From Prevotella sp. ne3005 (GTDB taxonomy: Bacteria > Bacteroidota > Bacteroidia > Bacteroidales > Bacteroidaceae), in the NCBI RefSeq assembly GCF_900110085.1, contig NZ_FOCK01000002.1, positions 62,001 to 126,000 of the forward strand: a DNA stretch of 64,000 nucleotides, written 5' to 3'. The position numbers and the translations under genes were made by a program. The notes below the pieces were generated by a model that saw nothing but the letters and a program-made list of their open reading frames with translations, was not told the DNA's origin and did not search any database. Below are positions 49,470 to 59,197 of this stretch, piece by piece; position 1 is the stretch's first letter, and every line of letters begins with the position of its first letter.

Positions 49470-51134
49470 ATGAAGAAAACTCTACTTTTATTCTGTGGTA
49501 TGCTGATGTCGTTCAGTATGCAGGCAGCTGATTTTGAGACAGCAAAAGATGCAGTTAAGAACATGGGCGTGGGCTGGAACCTGGGAAACACCCTCGATGC
49601 TGCTGATGCCAGCAAGACATGGACCACCACAGCACAGCATGAGACTTGCTGGGGACAGCCTGTTACGAAGCCAGAGCTCATGAAGATGATGAAGGATGCT
49701 GGTTTTGGCGCCATTCGAGTACCAGTGACCTGGTATCAGGAGATGGACAAGGACGGCAAGGTGAACGATGCGTGGATGAATCGTGTGAAAGAAGTGGTGG
49801 ACTACGTGATAGACAATGGTATGTATTGTATCATTAACGTGCATCACGATACAGGTGATGGCAAACAGTGGCTGCATGCCAGCACCACCAACTACGATAC
49901 GAACAAGGCAAAATACGAATACTTGTGGAAACAGATAGCTGAGAAGTTCAAGGACTACGGTCAGAAACTGCTCTTTGAGGCTTACAACGAGATGCTCGAT
50001 GACAATAACAAATGGAACGAGCCTGCTAGCGACGACGGATATAAGGCCATCAACAGCTATGCCAAGAGTTTTGTAACCACCGTTCGTAATACAGGAGGCA
50101 ATAATAAGGATCGTAATCTGGTGGTTAACACCTACTCTGCCAGCAGCACTCCCAACGCCATGAAGAATCTGGATCTGCCCGAAGAGACAGGGCACATCAT
50201 CTTCCAGCTGCACAGCTATCCTAACTGGAAGAGTGAGAGTAACGCCAAGAGTGAAATAGACAACCTGATCAATAATATCAAATCGAACCTGCTGAACAGG
50301 GCGCCTGTGATCGTTGGAGAATATGCCACCTTTACCACATGGCCTGCCGACCTCGATTATTACACTACAGATCGTAAGGTAGCCCTCTACGCCATGGACT
50401 ATTTCATTAAGAAGACGAAGGAGAATGGTATCGGCACTTTCTACTGGATGGGACTCTCGGATGGTGTGAACCGTACGTTACCCGCCTTCCACCAGGCTGA
50501 CCTAGCCCAGACACTTATCAAGGCCTACTATGGTAGTATCGATGGGTATAAGTTTCCCACTCCCGACGACTTTCAGACGGTATATACGGTGAACTACAAT
50601 AGTCAGTGGGGAGAGTTGTTTCTCTATGGCGACTGGAATAACACAACCGCACTCAAATTAACTGAGTATAAAGGTGTTCGTGTAGACCTGGACAATGATT
50701 ATTCCGGAAAGTTACAGATCAAGGTCTATGGTGACAAAGACGGAAAGAATACCGACGGCAGTGATAAATTCAAGGAACAATATATCCCCCTGACTGCTGG
50801 TTCTAACACATCGACGCTCGACTTTGACGCCTCCGTACTGGGATCATCAGTCATGCGTATCACACTCCAGGTGCTTGAAGGAACAGCACTGACTGCCAAG
50901 GTGAACGAAGCAAAGCTGATTAAGAGTGATGGGACTGAGGTTTCAGGGGCCATCTCTGTGGGTTGGGGATGTACCGTTACTTCCGAGTCAACACCCAAGA
51001 CCACAGCCATCCAAAGCATCCAAATCAATGAGTCTGATGCTGATGATGCCATCTATAACCTTCAGGGCCAGCGCATTGCCAAGCCTCATAAAGGTATCTA
51101 TATTCAGAACGGCAAAAAGTTTATTGCCAAATAA
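49470..51134 (+). CDS. Secreted GH5 endoglucanase-like glycoside hydrolase
   Basis: A 554-residue secreted hydrolase. A signal peptide (1-19, SMQA) precedes a GH5 TIM barrel (about 25-355): GWNLGNTLDA, RVPVTWYQ, INVHHDTG, the acid/base Glu174 in EAYNEM, and the nucleophile Glu284 in VGEYATF. A beta-sandwich domain (about 375-500) follows, with a short C-terminal tail (IYNLQGQRIAKPHKGIYIQNGK) of the kind seen on many Prevotella secreted proteins. Substrate is probably beta-1,4-glucan, by subfamily resemblance. The gene lies with its own promoter and terminator between serA and DUF1015. Confidence 0.92.
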   Translation: MKKTLLLFCGMLMSFSMQAADFETAKDAVKNMGVGWNLGNTLDAADASKTWTTTAQHETCWGQPVTKPELMKMMKDAGFGAIRVPVTWYQEMDKDGKVNDAWMNRVKEVVDYVIDNGMYCIINVHHDTGDGKQWLHASTTNYDTNKAKYEYLWKQIAEKFKDYGQKLLFEAYNEMLDDNNKWNEPASDDGYKAINSYAKSFVTTVRNTGGNNKDRNLVVNTYSASSTPNAMKNLDLPEETGHIIFQLHSYPNWKSESNAKSEIDNLINNIKSNLLNRAPVIVGEYATFTTWPADLDYYTTDRKVALYAMDYFIKKTKENGIGTFYWMGLSDGVNRTLPAFHQADLAQTLIKAYYGSIDGYKFPTPDDFQTVYTVNYNSQWGELFLYGDWNNTTALKLTEYKGVRVDLDNDYSGKLQIKVYGDKDGKNTDGSDKFKEQYIPLTAGSNTSTLDFDASVLGSSVMRITLQVLEGTALTAKVNEAKLIKSDGTEVSGAISVGWGCTVTSESTPKTTAIQSIQINESDADDAIYNLQGQRIAKPHKGIYIQNGKKFIAK

Positions 51135-51178
51135 AAAAGAAGAATCCCTCGCCAATTGGCGAGGGATTCTTCTTTTAT
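51134..51178. terminator. Bidirectional terminator between the GH5 gene and serA
   Basis: AAGAAGAATCCCTCGCC and GGCGAGGGATTCTTCTT form a perfect 17-bp stem with loop AATT, with A and T runs on both flanks. It serves both converging genes. Confidence 0.95.
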
Positions 51179-51188
51179 AGAGTATTGT

Positions 51189-52106
51189 TTACTTGTTCAC
51201 CTGGAACTTCGTGTCGCCATCCTTGAAGAAAGCGTTGATCTGCTTGGCAGCAGCGATACCTGCGTTGATGTTAGCCTCAGCAGTCTGGGCACCCATCTTT
51301 TTAGGAGTTGAGAAGTAACGACCCTCAAACTTAACGAACTCGTCGTTGGCATCGGGCATGATGTCGGTAACGAACTTCAAGTCTTCACGCTCAGCCATCA
51401 GCTTGATCAGACCAGCCTCGTCGATGACCTCCTTACGAGCAGTGTTCACGAGGATACCACCCTTCTTCAGCTTACCAACAAGTGCATAGTTGATGCTCTG
51501 CTTGGTCTCAGGGGTAGCAGGGATGTGGAGTGAAACCACGTCGCAAGTCTCGAAGAGAGCATCCTGATTAGCGACAGCGTGAACGCCAGCCTTCTCGATG
51601 ACCTCTGCAGGGCAGAAAGCATCGTAAGCATAAACGTCCATACCAAAGCCCTTGGCAATACGGGCCACATTGCGACCTACATTACCGAAAGCCAGGATAC
51701 CCAACTTCTTACCCAGCAGCTCGGAGCCGCTCTTGCCATTATAGAAACCACGTACAGCCATCACGAGCAGACCGAATACGAGCTCTGCTACGGCATTGGC
51801 ATTCTGACCTGGTGTATTCTCAGCAACCACGTTGTGGGCTGTGGCTGCAGCGAGGTCGATGTTATCGTAACCAGCACCTGCACGAACCACAATCTTCAAC
51901 TGCTTGGCAGCATCGAGCACCTCGGCATCCACCTTATCCGAACGGATGATCATGGCGTCGGCATCCTTCACTGCATCCAGCAACTGGGCTTTCTCTGTAT
52001 ATTTCTCCAGCAGCACCAGCTCATTGCCTGCTGCTTCAACTTCTGCTTTAATACCATTCACAGCAGCTGCTGCGAATGGCTTTTCTGTAGCTACAAGAAC
52101 CTTCAT
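51189..52106 (-). CDS. serA: Phosphoglycerate dehydrogenase, short form
   Basis: SerA oxidises 3-phosphoglycerate with NAD to start serine synthesis. The 305-residue protein has the 2-hydroxyacid dehydrogenase fold with GILAFGNVGRNVA for NAD binding, the catalytic Arg in VVRAGAGYDNID, and Glu/His-region HIPATPETKQSI. It lacks the C-terminal ACT regulatory domain, as many Bacteroidetes enzymes do. ATG 52106 (MKVLVATEKPF) is used; the TTG three codons upstream lies in the repeat. The start follows serC after six ATTGAAG-type units. Confidence 0.93.
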   Translation of the reverse strand: MKVLVATEKPFAAAAVNGIKAEVEAAGNELVLLEKYTEKAQLLDAVKDADAMIIRSDKVDAEVLDAAKQLKIVVRAGAGYDNIDLAAATAHNVVAENTPGQNANAVAELVFGLLVMAVRGFYNGKSGSELLGKKLGILAFGNVGRNVARIAKGFGMDVYAYDAFCPAEVIEKAGVHAVANQDALFETCDVVSLHIPATPETKQSINYALVGKLKKGGILVNTARKEVIDEAGLIKLMAEREDLKFVTDIMPDANDEFVKFEGRYFSTPKKMGAQTAEANINAGIAAAKQINAFFKDGDTKFQVNK

Positions 52107-52109
52107 AAT

Positions 52110-52151
52110 CTTCAATTATCAATTGTCAATCTTCAATCTTCAATTTTCAAT
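52110..52151 (-). repeat. Six ATTGAAR-type 7-mers between serC and serA
   Basis: On the mRNA ATTGAAA, ATTGAAG, ATTGAAG, ATTGACA, ATTGATA, ATTGAAG run from the serC stop (52147-52149, inside the first unit) to 3 bp before the serA ATG. Confidence 0.9.
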
Positions 52152-53214
52152 GATTACTCTCAAATTCCTTCATGCAAGCCACGAGTGCATTGCAACCCTC
52201 GATGGTCTGGGCGTTGTAGCAAGAAGCACGGAAACCACCAACAGAACGGTGACCCTTCACACCAACCATACCCTTAGAAACAGCGAAGTCAAGGAAGTCC
52301 TTCTCCAACTCCTTATATTCAGGAGCCATCACGAAGCAGAGGTTCATGAGTGAACGATCCTCTTCCTTAGCAGTACCTACGAAGCACTTGTTGCGGTCGA
52401 TCTCACCATAGACAATCTCTGCACGCTGCTGAGCCAGCTTATCCATAGCCTGTACACCACCCTGCTTCTTGATCCAGCGGAGGTTCTCAAGAGCTGAGTA
52501 GATAGGTACTACAGGAGGCGTATTAAACATAGAACCCTTGTCTACGTGTGTGCGATAGTCGAGCATGGTAGGAATCTCACGAGGAGCCTTACCCAGAGCA
52601 TCGTCCTTCACAATCACGATGGTCACACCAGCCATAGCCAGATTCTTCTGAGCACCAGCGTAGATGGCATCATACTTAGCAACATCGATAGGACGGCTGA
52701 AGATATCTGATGACATATCGGCAATCAGACGAACGGGAACATCCAGGTCCTTACGGATCTCTGTACCATAGATGGTGTTATTGGTTGTAATGTGCAGATA
52801 GTCTGCATCAGCAGGTACTGTCCAATCCTTGGGGATGAAGGTATAGTTGGCATCTGCAGAAGAAGCCACCTCTACTACCTCACCGAAAAGCTTTGCTTCC
52901 TTCATAGCCTTCTTAGCCCAAACACCGGTGTTCAGGTAGGCAGCCTTCTTAATCAGGAAGTTATAAGGAATCATACAGAACTCCAAACTGGCACCACCAC
53001 CAAGGAAAATCACTGAGTAACCCTCGGGAATATCAAGCAATTCCTTCACGAGAGCCACAGCCTCGTCTACTACAGGCTGAAAGTCCTTTGCACGATGGCT
53101 GATCTCCATCAGAGAGAGACCCGAACCGTTGAAATCAAGACACTGCTGAGCAGTCTTCTCAATCACTTCGCGGGGAAGCATTGAGGGACCTGCATTAAAG
53201 TTGTACTTCTTCAT
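52147..53214 (-). CDS. serC: Phosphoserine aminotransferase
   Basis: SerC converts 3-phosphohydroxypyruvate to phosphoserine with PLP and glutamate. The 355 residues start [14 protein letters not shown], with ISHRAKDF, the PLP lysine in [12 protein letters not shown] and C-terminal [13 protein letters not shown]. It is of normal length and comes first in the leftward serC-serA unit. Its promoter is probably TTTG (53295-53298), 20 bp, then TAATTTCG (53267-53274), one mismatch to the -7 consensus. Confidence 0.96.
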   Translation of the reverse strand: MKKYNFNAGPSMLPREVIEKTAQQCLDFNGSGLSLMEISHRAKDFQPVVDEAVALVKELLDIPEGYSVIFLGGGASLEFCMIPYNFLIKKAAYLNTGVWAKKAMKEAKLFGEVVEVASSADANYTFIPKDWTVPADADYLHITTNNTIYGTEIRKDLDVPVRLIADMSSDIFSRPIDVAKYDAIYAGAQKNLAMAGVTIVIVKDDALGKAPREIPTMLDYRTHVDKGSMFNTPPVVPIYSALENLRWIKKQGGVQAMDKLAQQRAEIVYGEIDRNKCFVGTAKEEDRSLMNLCFVMAPEYKELEKDFLDFAVSKGMVGVKGHRSVGGFRASCYNAQTIEGCNALVACMKEFESNH

Positions 53215-53266
53215 TTGATTATTATTTATTAAAATGGTTTAAACTCTATGTTTCCGAAAAACGCTG

Positions 53267-53298
53267 CGAAATTACACTTTTTATTTCATTCCACCAAA
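53267..53298 (-). promoter_or_regulatory. Promoter of serC-serA
   Basis: Minus-strand -33 TTTG (53295-53298), 20-bp spacer, -7 TAATTTCG (53267-53274), one base off consensus. The leader is about 45 nt. Confidence 0.6.
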
Positions 53299-53458
53299 TA
53301 TTTAAGCAGAAATTCACAATATTTCCCGTTTTTCTTTCATTTTGTCAACTCGGCTTGACACTTTTCTGTCCACTTCGTTGCAAATTTACAAAGATTCCCC
53401 GACATACGCAAGCCTTTTTCGGGATTATTTATTATCTTTGCACCCAAAACGTGAAGAT

Positions 53459-53824
53459 ATGAAGGTGCACGAAGTGATTATCTCTCTCGCGTCGAACGAG
53501 AACCAAGAAGCAAACATGGCTAAAGCCAGGGAGCAATTAACCCAATTGATGGTGGAGGTACATTTCACTTCCGCCATCTGGACGGAACCTGTGAACACAA
53601 GCCGTAAGGAACCCTATCTGAACCAGCTCTGCAAGGGTACGACCACCTTTGGTGAAGGACTGTTGTGTGAGGTTTTGAAAGAGACGGAAAAACGTTTAGG
53701 CAGAACACGCAATGAAGATGGCATCGTGGCCATCGACCTCGACCTGCTGCAGTATGATGACCAGCGACATCACCTTCGCGACTGGAGCCGCGATTATGTA
53801 AAGAACTTATTAAATGAATTATGA
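53459..53824 (+). CDS. FolK-like pterin pyrophosphokinase, short form
   Basis: A 121-residue HPPK-like protein. It starts MKVHEVIISLASNENQEANM (the family pattern is GSNLGD), and has YLNQLCKG, LKETEKRLGRTRN and DGIVAIDLDLLQYDD, matching the HPPK core. Folate HPPK is normally about 160 residues, so the C-terminus is shortened after DLDLL. This may be a diverged or partly functional FolK. ATG 53459 lies 18 bp after a -7 TATCTTTG (53433-53440). Its stop overlaps the M64 peptidase start as ATGA. Confidence 0.75.
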   Translation: MKVHEVIISLASNENQEANMAKAREQLTQLMVEVHFTSAIWTEPVNTSRKEPYLNQLCKGTTTFGEGLLCEVLKETEKRLGRTRNEDGIVAIDLDLLQYDDQRHHLRDWSRDYVKNLLNEL

Positions 53825-55056
53825 AAAAGTATTTGATAATCATTGGATTAACGTTAAGTACAACCCTCTCGGCCAATGCCCAGAAGTTTGAGGATTACTT
53901 CGAGGATCGCACCCTGAGACTCGACTACACCTTTGCTGGCGACGACATCCTCCAACAGATATATGTCGACGAGCTCGTCAGCTTGCCCCATTGGTATGGT
54001 CGCAGGGAGCGATTGGAAGAACTGCCACTGAGAGGTAACGGACAGATTACAATGCGTTCAAAAGCTGACGATGTGGTCATCTATCGCCACTCCTTCTCTA
54101 CCCTCTTTCAGGAATGGCTCGCCACCGATGAGGCCAAGCACACGCAGAAGTCGTTTGAGAATGTGTTTCTTGTGCCTTACCCGAAAGCCCCTGTGGAAAT
54201 AAAGGTGGAGCTGTTCGACTACCACAATGAAGTAACCAACTCGTTGACCCATACCGTTGATCCCAAGGATATTCTGATTCGCAAGGCAGGTGAGCGAAAC
54301 ATCACACCGTTTGAAGTACTGCATCAGGCTCGCGATACCTCCCGCTGCATCCATATCGCTTTTGTGGCAGAGGGATATACTAACGATGAGATGGACCATT
54401 ACCTTGCAGACTGTAAAGCTGCCATTGGTTCGCTCTTCCGTCATGAACCCTTCAAGTCCATGCAGGACCGCTTTAACATCATTGCCGTCAAACCAACTTC
54501 TGAGGAGTCAGGCACCAGTGAACCTTCCAAGGGAATCTGGAAACATACGGCTCTGGGCTCGCACTTCGACACATTCTACAGCGACCGCTATCTCACCACA
54601 CTCCACCTGAAGCGTCTCCACGATGTGTTGGCTGGCACACCTTACGAACATATCATCATCCTTGTGAATACTGAGCATTACGGTGGAGGCGGCATCTATA
54701 ATTCCTATAATCTCAGCTATACAGGAGGTAAGTACTTCCTGCCCGTGGTAGTGCATGAGTTTGGCCATTCCTTCGGAGGCCTGGGCGATGAGTACACTTA
54801 TGGCAACGACGACCCGATGTACTTTCCTGACACCGAACCTTGGGAGCCAAATCTCACCACCCAGGCCACAGCCTTCATCAAGTGGGATAACCTGATAAAG
54901 GAAGGCAAGGCCGGACTCTATGAAGGCGGAGGTTATCTGGAGAAGGGTGTATGGAGAGGTTGCGAGAACTGTCGTATGCGTACCAACGAAGAACCCGAAT
55001 TCTGCCCTGTCTGTCAGCAGGCGCTTGTACAACTTATCAAATTCTATACCGAATGA
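53821..55056 (+). CDS. M64 family metallopeptidase
   Basis: A 411-residue secreted peptidase: signal peptide 1-21 (LSTTLSANAQ), an N-terminal beta domain, and a C-terminal zinc domain. The zinc site is HEFGHSFGGLGDEY with His312 and His316 and a following Asp/Glu, as in the IgA-peptidase M64 family of gut Bacteroidetes. CENCRMR and FCPVC near the end give possible disulfides. Its substrate is unknown; host or dietary protein is inference. Overlaps both neighbours by 4 bp (ATGA). Confidence 0.9.
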   Translation: MKKYLIIIGLTLSTTLSANAQKFEDYFEDRTLRLDYTFAGDDILQQIYVDELVSLPHWYGRRERLEELPLRGNGQITMRSKADDVVIYRHSFSTLFQEWLATDEAKHTQKSFENVFLVPYPKAPVEIKVELFDYHNEVTNSLTHTVDPKDILIRKAGERNITPFEVLHQARDTSRCIHIAFVAEGYTNDEMDHYLADCKAAIGSLFRHEPFKSMQDRFNIIAVKPTSEESGTSEPSKGIWKHTALGSHFDTFYSDRYLTTLHLKRLHDVLAGTPYEHIIILVNTEHYGGGGIYNSYNLSYTGGKYFLPVVVHEFGHSFGGLGDEYTYGNDDPMYFPDTEPWEPNLTTQATAFIKWDNLIKEGKAGLYEGGGYLEKGVWRGCENCRMRTNEEPEFCPVCQQALVQLIKFYTE

Positions 55057-55844
55057 TCTTCGAGATTACTTCCTTGCAGGATGAGCGCATCGCGATGTTC
55101 AGTGTGATGACGGAAGCCCAGCTGAGAAATCGTCTGAACGCAGAACAAGGCATCTTCATTGCAGAGAGTCCGAAGGTGATACGTGTGGCATTACAGGCTG
55201 GTTATGAACCTCTGGCTCTGCTCTGTGAAAGGAAGCATATTGACGGAGATGCAGCGGATATCATACAGAGTCATCCTGAGATGCCCGTCTATACAGGAAA
55301 CAGGGAATTGCTCTCCGAGTTGACAGGTTACACGTTGACTCGAGGTGTACTTTGTGCCATGCGTCGCAAGACAGAGCCTGCGCTGGATGAGATTCTGAAG
55401 GATGCGCATCGTGTCTGTGTCATCGACTCCGTATGCGACACCACCAATATCGGAGCCATCTTCCGTAGTGCCGCAGCCTTGGGGATTGACGCTGTACTAC
55501 TGACGCGTAGCAGTTGCGACCCACTGAACCGAAGGGCTATTCGCGTATCGATGGGAACCATATTCCTGGTTCCCTGGACATGGCTCGACGCTTACCCCAC
55601 CCTTCACGATCTGGGATTCAAGACGGCAGCGATGGCTCTGTCCGACAAATCGATATCATTGGATGATCCTGTACTGAAAGCGCAAGACCGTCTGGCTGTG
55701 ATCATGGGAACAGAAGGTGAAGGACTACCGCAGGCAACCATCGACCAAGCCGATTTCACCGTTCGCATCCCCATGTTCCATCAGGTGGATTCGCTGAATG
55801 TGGCAGCGGCCGCAGCCGTAGCATTCTGGGAACTCAGAAAGTGA
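55053..55844 (+). CDS. TrmH/SpoU-type RNA methyltransferase
   Basis: A 263-residue SPOUT 2'-O-methyltransferase: an N-terminal substrate-binding domain (AEQGIFIAESPKVIRVAL) and a knotted catalytic domain with DTTNIGAIFRSAAALGID, MGTIFLVPW, IMGTEGEGLP and IPMFHQVDSLNVAAAAA. This is the TrmH/RlmB pattern with SAM-binding loops in the trefoil knot. The target RNA is not determinable from sequence. Coupled to the M64 gene by ATGA overlap. Confidence 0.92.
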   Translation: MIFEITSLQDERIAMFSVMTEAQLRNRLNAEQGIFIAESPKVIRVALQAGYEPLALLCERKHIDGDAADIIQSHPEMPVYTGNRELLSELTGYTLTRGVLCAMRRKTEPALDEILKDAHRVCVIDSVCDTTNIGAIFRSAAALGIDAVLLTRSSCDPLNRRAIRVSMGTIFLVPWTWLDAYPTLHDLGFKTAAMALSDKSISLDDPVLKAQDRLAVIMGTEGEGLPQATIDQADFTVRIPMFHQVDSLNVAAAAAVAFWELRK

Positions 55845-55942
55845 AAATAGATAAAAAAAACGAAACTCACGTACATTATTATAAATTAATTGCTAACTTT
55901 GCACCCGAAAATTAGATGTTTAACAATCAAAAACGAACAGAA

Positions 55943-56644
55943 ATGAAAAGTTTAAAATCAATTGTAGTAGCTTTGTGCGCCGCTGTGGTGCTCATGGGAT
56001 GTAACATGAACAACACCACTAAAGGTGCAGCTATTGGTGCTGGTGGTGGTGCTGCCCTGGGTGCAGTGATTGGTGCCCTGGCAGGTAATGTGGGTATTGG
56101 TACAGCCATCGGTGGTGCGGTAGGTGCTGGTGCTGGTGCTATCATCGGTAAGAAGATGGATAAGGCCAAGAAAGAGGCTGAGGCTATTCAGAATGCCCAG
56201 GTAGAGGAAGTGACAGATAACAATGGTCTGGAGGCTGTAAAGATGACCTTCGACTCCGGTATTCTCTTCCAGACAGGTAAGAGCGATCTGACAGCTGCAT
56301 CGAAGACCTCTCTCCAGCAGTTGGCTACCGTTCTGAAGAATAATGCAGATTGCGATGTGGCCATTCAGGGTTATACCGACAATCAGGGTTGGAAGGGTTC
56401 TACAGCTGAGCAGAGTGCCCAGAAGAATCAGGCCCTGAGTCTGGATCGTGCCACAAGTGTCTCTTCTTATCTGCAGGCCCTGAGCGTCCCCGCTACTCAG
56501 ATTAAGAGCGTTGAAGGCTTTGGCGAGGCCAACCCTGTAGCTTCTAATGCCACGAAGGACGGTCAGGCTCAGAATCGTCGTGTGGAGGTTTACATGTATG
56601 CTTCACAGAAGATGATTCAGGACGCTCAGCAGCAGGCTCAGTAA
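55943..56644 (+). CDS. OmpA-like lipoprotein with glycine zipper
   Basis: A 233-residue lipoprotein (lipobox LMGC, Cys20; ATG 55943 MKSLKSIVVAL). Residues 27-75 form a glycine-zipper segment (GAAIGAGGGAALGAVIGALAG type), then KKMDKAKKEAEAIQ, and an OmpA peptidoglycan-binding domain (about 105-225) with IQGYTDNQG, NQALSLDRATSVSSYL and RRVEVYM. It resembles YiaD-type outer-membrane stress lipoproteins. The -7 TAACTTTG is at 55894-55901. It stands alone ahead of mtgA. Confidence 0.88.
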   Translation: MKSLKSIVVALCAAVVLMGCNMNNTTKGAAIGAGGGAALGAVIGALAGNVGIGTAIGGAVGAGAGAIIGKKMDKAKKEAEAIQNAQVEEVTDNNGLEAVKMTFDSGILFQTGKSDLTAASKTSLQQLATVLKNNADCDVAIQGYTDNQGWKGSTAEQSAQKNQALSLDRATSVSSYLQALSVPATQIKSVEGFGEANPVASNATKDGQAQNRRVEVYMYASQKMIQDAQQQAQ

Positions 56645-56672
56645 AATATACGTTTATCAAAAAAAACAAGAA

Positions 56673-57380
56673 TTGATTATTCTTAAATTCATTAAGAAGA
56701 CTCTGAAATGGATAGTGGTGGCATTCTTTGCTTCCACTATTCTTTCAGTTGTGGCACTACGGTTCCTGCCCGTTTATTTCACGCCGCTGATGTTCATACG
56801 CTGCTATGAACAGGTTTCTGAAGGCAAGGACCTGAAGCTGTCGCATCACTGGGTGCCGCTTGAAAAGATTTCCCCATCACTGCCTTTGGCTGTGATGGCC
56901 AGTGAGGACGCCAACTACCTGAGTCATCATGGTTTCGACTATGAGGCCATCGAACATGCAGCCAAACGGAATCGGGAACATCCTGAAAAACGCAAACTCG
57001 GTGCATCGACCATCTCTCAGCAGACAGCAAAGAATGTGTTTCTTTGGCCTGGTCGTTCTTGGATACGTAAAGGGTTCGAAGTATATTTCACCACCTTGAT
57101 AGAGCTGATGTGGTCGAAACAGCGCATTATGGAAGTCTATCTGAACTCCATAGAGACGGGTGATGGTATCTATGGTGCCGATGCCGTAGCAAAAGAGCAC
57201 TTCCGTACCGATGCCCTCCATCTCACAAAGGCTCAGTGTGCCCTGATAGCAGCCACACTACCTAATCCCCGGAAATTCTCCAGCCTCCATCCCTCAGCCT
57301 ATATGCTGAAACGCCAGGCTCGCATCCTACGCGAAATGAAATTTGTCAAGGAATTGCCCAAAGAGGGTGAAGACAAATAA
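56673..57380 (+). CDS. mtgA: Monofunctional peptidoglycan transglycosylase
   Basis: A GT51 enzyme polymerising lipid II into glycan strands without a transpeptidase domain. The 235-residue protein has one N-terminal membrane helix (about 10-32), the catalytic Glu in MASEDANYLSHHGFD, GASTISQQTAKN, the second catalytic Glu region RIMEVYLNSIETGDGIYGADA and a typical C-terminus. No ATG exists near the expected start; TTG at 56673 gives the conserved hydrophobic start. Start assignment is therefore tentative. It follows the OmpA-like gene after 28 bp. Confidence 0.88.
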   Translation: MIILKFIKKTLKWIVVAFFASTILSVVALRFLPVYFTPLMFIRCYEQVSEGKDLKLSHHWVPLEKISPSLPLAVMASEDANYLSHHGFDYEAIEHAAKRNREHPEKRKLGASTISQQTAKNVFLWPGRSWIRKGFEVYFTTLIELMWSKQRIMEVYLNSIETGDGIYGADAVAKEHFRTDALHLTKAQCALIAATLPNPRKFSSLHPSAYMLKRQARILREMKFVKELPKEGEDK

Positions 57381-57437
57381 TCATGATGAAACACGCATTT
57401 TATTTAAATAATGTACGCGAGTTTCGTATTTTTTGTG

Positions 57438-57445
57438 TAATTTTG
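57438..57445 (+). promoter_or_regulatory. -7 element of proS
   Basis: TAATTTTG, 31 bp upstream of the proS ATG; no exact -33 TTTG at 19-20 bp. Confidence 0.55.
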
Positions 57446-57476
57446 CAGGCAAATTAGAATAATAGAGAAAATTACA

Positions 57477-58958
57477 ATGGCAAAAGAATTAAAAGAATTA
57501 ACGAAAAGGGCTGATAATTACAGTCAGTGGTTCAATGACCTCGTGGTAAAGGCCGACCTCGCTGAACAGAGTGCCGTGCGTGGTTGTATGGTCATCAAGC
57601 CTTATGGCTACGCCATCTGGGAGAAGATGCAGCAGCAGTTGGATAAGATGTTCAAGGAGACAGGTGCCCAGAACGCTTATTTCCCCTTGCTGATTCCTAA
57701 GTCGTTTCTGAGTCGTGAGGCCGAGCACGTAGAGGGATTCGCCAAGGAGTGTGCCGTGGTGACACACTACCGTCTGCGCGCCAAGGACGATAAGAGTGGC
57801 GTGGAGGTGGATCCTGCAGCCAAGCTCGAAGAGGAGCTGATTGTGCGCCCTACCTCAGAGACCATCATCTGGAACACCTATAAGAACTGGATCCACTCCT
57901 GGCGCGACCTGCCCCTGATGTGCAACCAGTGGTGTAACGTGATGCGCTGGGAGATGCGCACCCGTCCGTTCCTCCGTACTTCAGAGTTCCTCTGGCAGGA
58001 GGGTCATACGGCCCACGCCACCCGTGAGGAGGCTGAAGAGGAAGCACAGAAGATGCTGAAGGTGTATGCCAAGTTTGCTGAAGAGTGGATGGCAGTGCCC
58101 GTGGTTCAGGGCGTGAAGAGCGAGACCGAGCGATTCGCTGGAGCCCTCGACACCTATACCATCGAGGCGATGATGCAGGATGGTAAGGCCCTGCAGAGTG
58201 GTACCTCCCACTTCCTCGGACAGAACTTCGCCAAGGCCTTCGAGGTGCAGTATCTGAATAAGGAGAACAAGCCCGAGTATGTGTGGGCTACCTCATGGGG
58301 TGTTTCCACCCGTCTGATTGGTGCCCTGATTATGACGCACTCTGATGACAACGGACTCGTGCTGCCTCCGCGTCTTGCTCCTATCCAGGTGGTGATTATC
58401 CCTATTGCCACGAAGCCCGAGCAGATGGAGCAGGTGAACAAGGAGGTGACGCCTATCATCGAGGCCCTGCGCCAGAAAGGAATCACCGTGAAGTTTGATG
58501 ATGCCGACAACAAGCGTCCTGGCTTTAAGTTTGCTGATTACGAGCTGAAGGGTGTTCCCGTACGTCTGGTTCTGGGTGCCCGCGACTTGGAGAATGGTAC
58601 TATCGAGGTAATGCGTCGTGATACACTCGAGAAGGAGACACGTCCTATCGACGGTATCGTGGAATACGTAGAGCAGCTGCTGGAGGATATCCAGAAGAAC
58701 ATCTTCGAGAAGGCCAAGGCCTTCCGTGACGCCCACATCTATGAGTGTGAGAACTACGAGGAGTTCAAGGAGAAGGTAAAGGACGGCGGTTTCTTCCTCT
58801 GCCACTGGGACGGCACTGCCGAGACCGAGGCCCGCATCAAGGAAGAGACTCAGGCCACCATCCGCTGCGTGCCCTTCGGCGTAGAGCAGACACCTGGTGT
58901 GGATATGGTGACAGGCAAGCCTGCCAAGGCCCGCGTGATCATTGCCCGCAGCTATTAA
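57477..58958 (+). CDS. proS: Proline--tRNA ligase, archaeal/eukaryote-like form
   Basis: A class II synthetase of 493 residues without the bacterial editing insert, so the archaeal-like form frequent in Bacteroidetes. Class II motif 1 lies in [23 protein letters not shown], motif 2 in [25 protein letters not shown], and motif 3 in [19 protein letters not shown]. The C-terminal anticodon-binding domain ends in IARSY. Preceded by a -7 TAATTTTG (57438-57445) and followed by a strong terminator. Confidence 0.96.
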   Translation: MAKELKELTKRADNYSQWFNDLVVKADLAEQSAVRGCMVIKPYGYAIWEKMQQQLDKMFKETGAQNAYFPLLIPKSFLSREAEHVEGFAKECAVVTHYRLRAKDDKSGVEVDPAAKLEEELIVRPTSETIIWNTYKNWIHSWRDLPLMCNQWCNVMRWEMRTRPFLRTSEFLWQEGHTAHATREEAEEEAQKMLKVYAKFAEEWMAVPVVQGVKSETERFAGALDTYTIEAMMQDGKALQSGTSHFLGQNFAKAFEVQYLNKENKPEYVWATSWGVSTRLIGALIMTHSDDNGLVLPPRLAPIQVVIIPIATKPEQMEQVNKEVTPIIEALRQKGITVKFDDADNKRPGFKFADYELKGVPVRLVLGARDLENGTIEVMRRDTLEKETRPIDGIVEYVEQLLEDIQKNIFEKAKAFRDAHIYECENYEEFKEKVKDGGFFLCHWDGTAETEARIKEETQATIRCVPFGVEQTPGVDMVTGKPAKARVIIARSY

Positions 58959-58983
58959 TAGGGCTCAAGGATATACACAAAGG

Positions 58984-59018
58984 AAAAAGGGAACATTCTC
59001 ATGTTCCCTTTTTTTTAA
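58984..59018 (+). terminator. Terminator of proS
   Basis: AAAAAGGGAACAT/ATGTTCCCTTTTT (13 bp, loop TCTC) ending in an eight-base T run. Confidence 0.92.
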
Positions 59019-59022
59019 CCAT

Positions 59023-59054
59023 AAAACAATATAGAAAATGTCTTATATTGTTTT
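59023..59054. repeat. AT-rich inverted repeat downstream of proS
   Basis: AAAACAATATA (59023-59033) pairs perfectly with TATATTGTTTT (59044-59054) around a 10-nt loop. It could be the 3' hairpin of a short minus-strand transcript whose -7 would be TATCTTTG at 59140-59147. Confidence 0.55.
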
Positions 59055-59197
59055 AATGGAGGGCGAACCGCCACTTACCATCACGATAAATAGAGTTCTT
59101 AATTAACCTTAATAATCTAATACCATGAAAAACACATGGCAAAGATACAATTATTTCTTAATACCATCGTTAAAAAAAGAACAAAATTGGTTAATAT

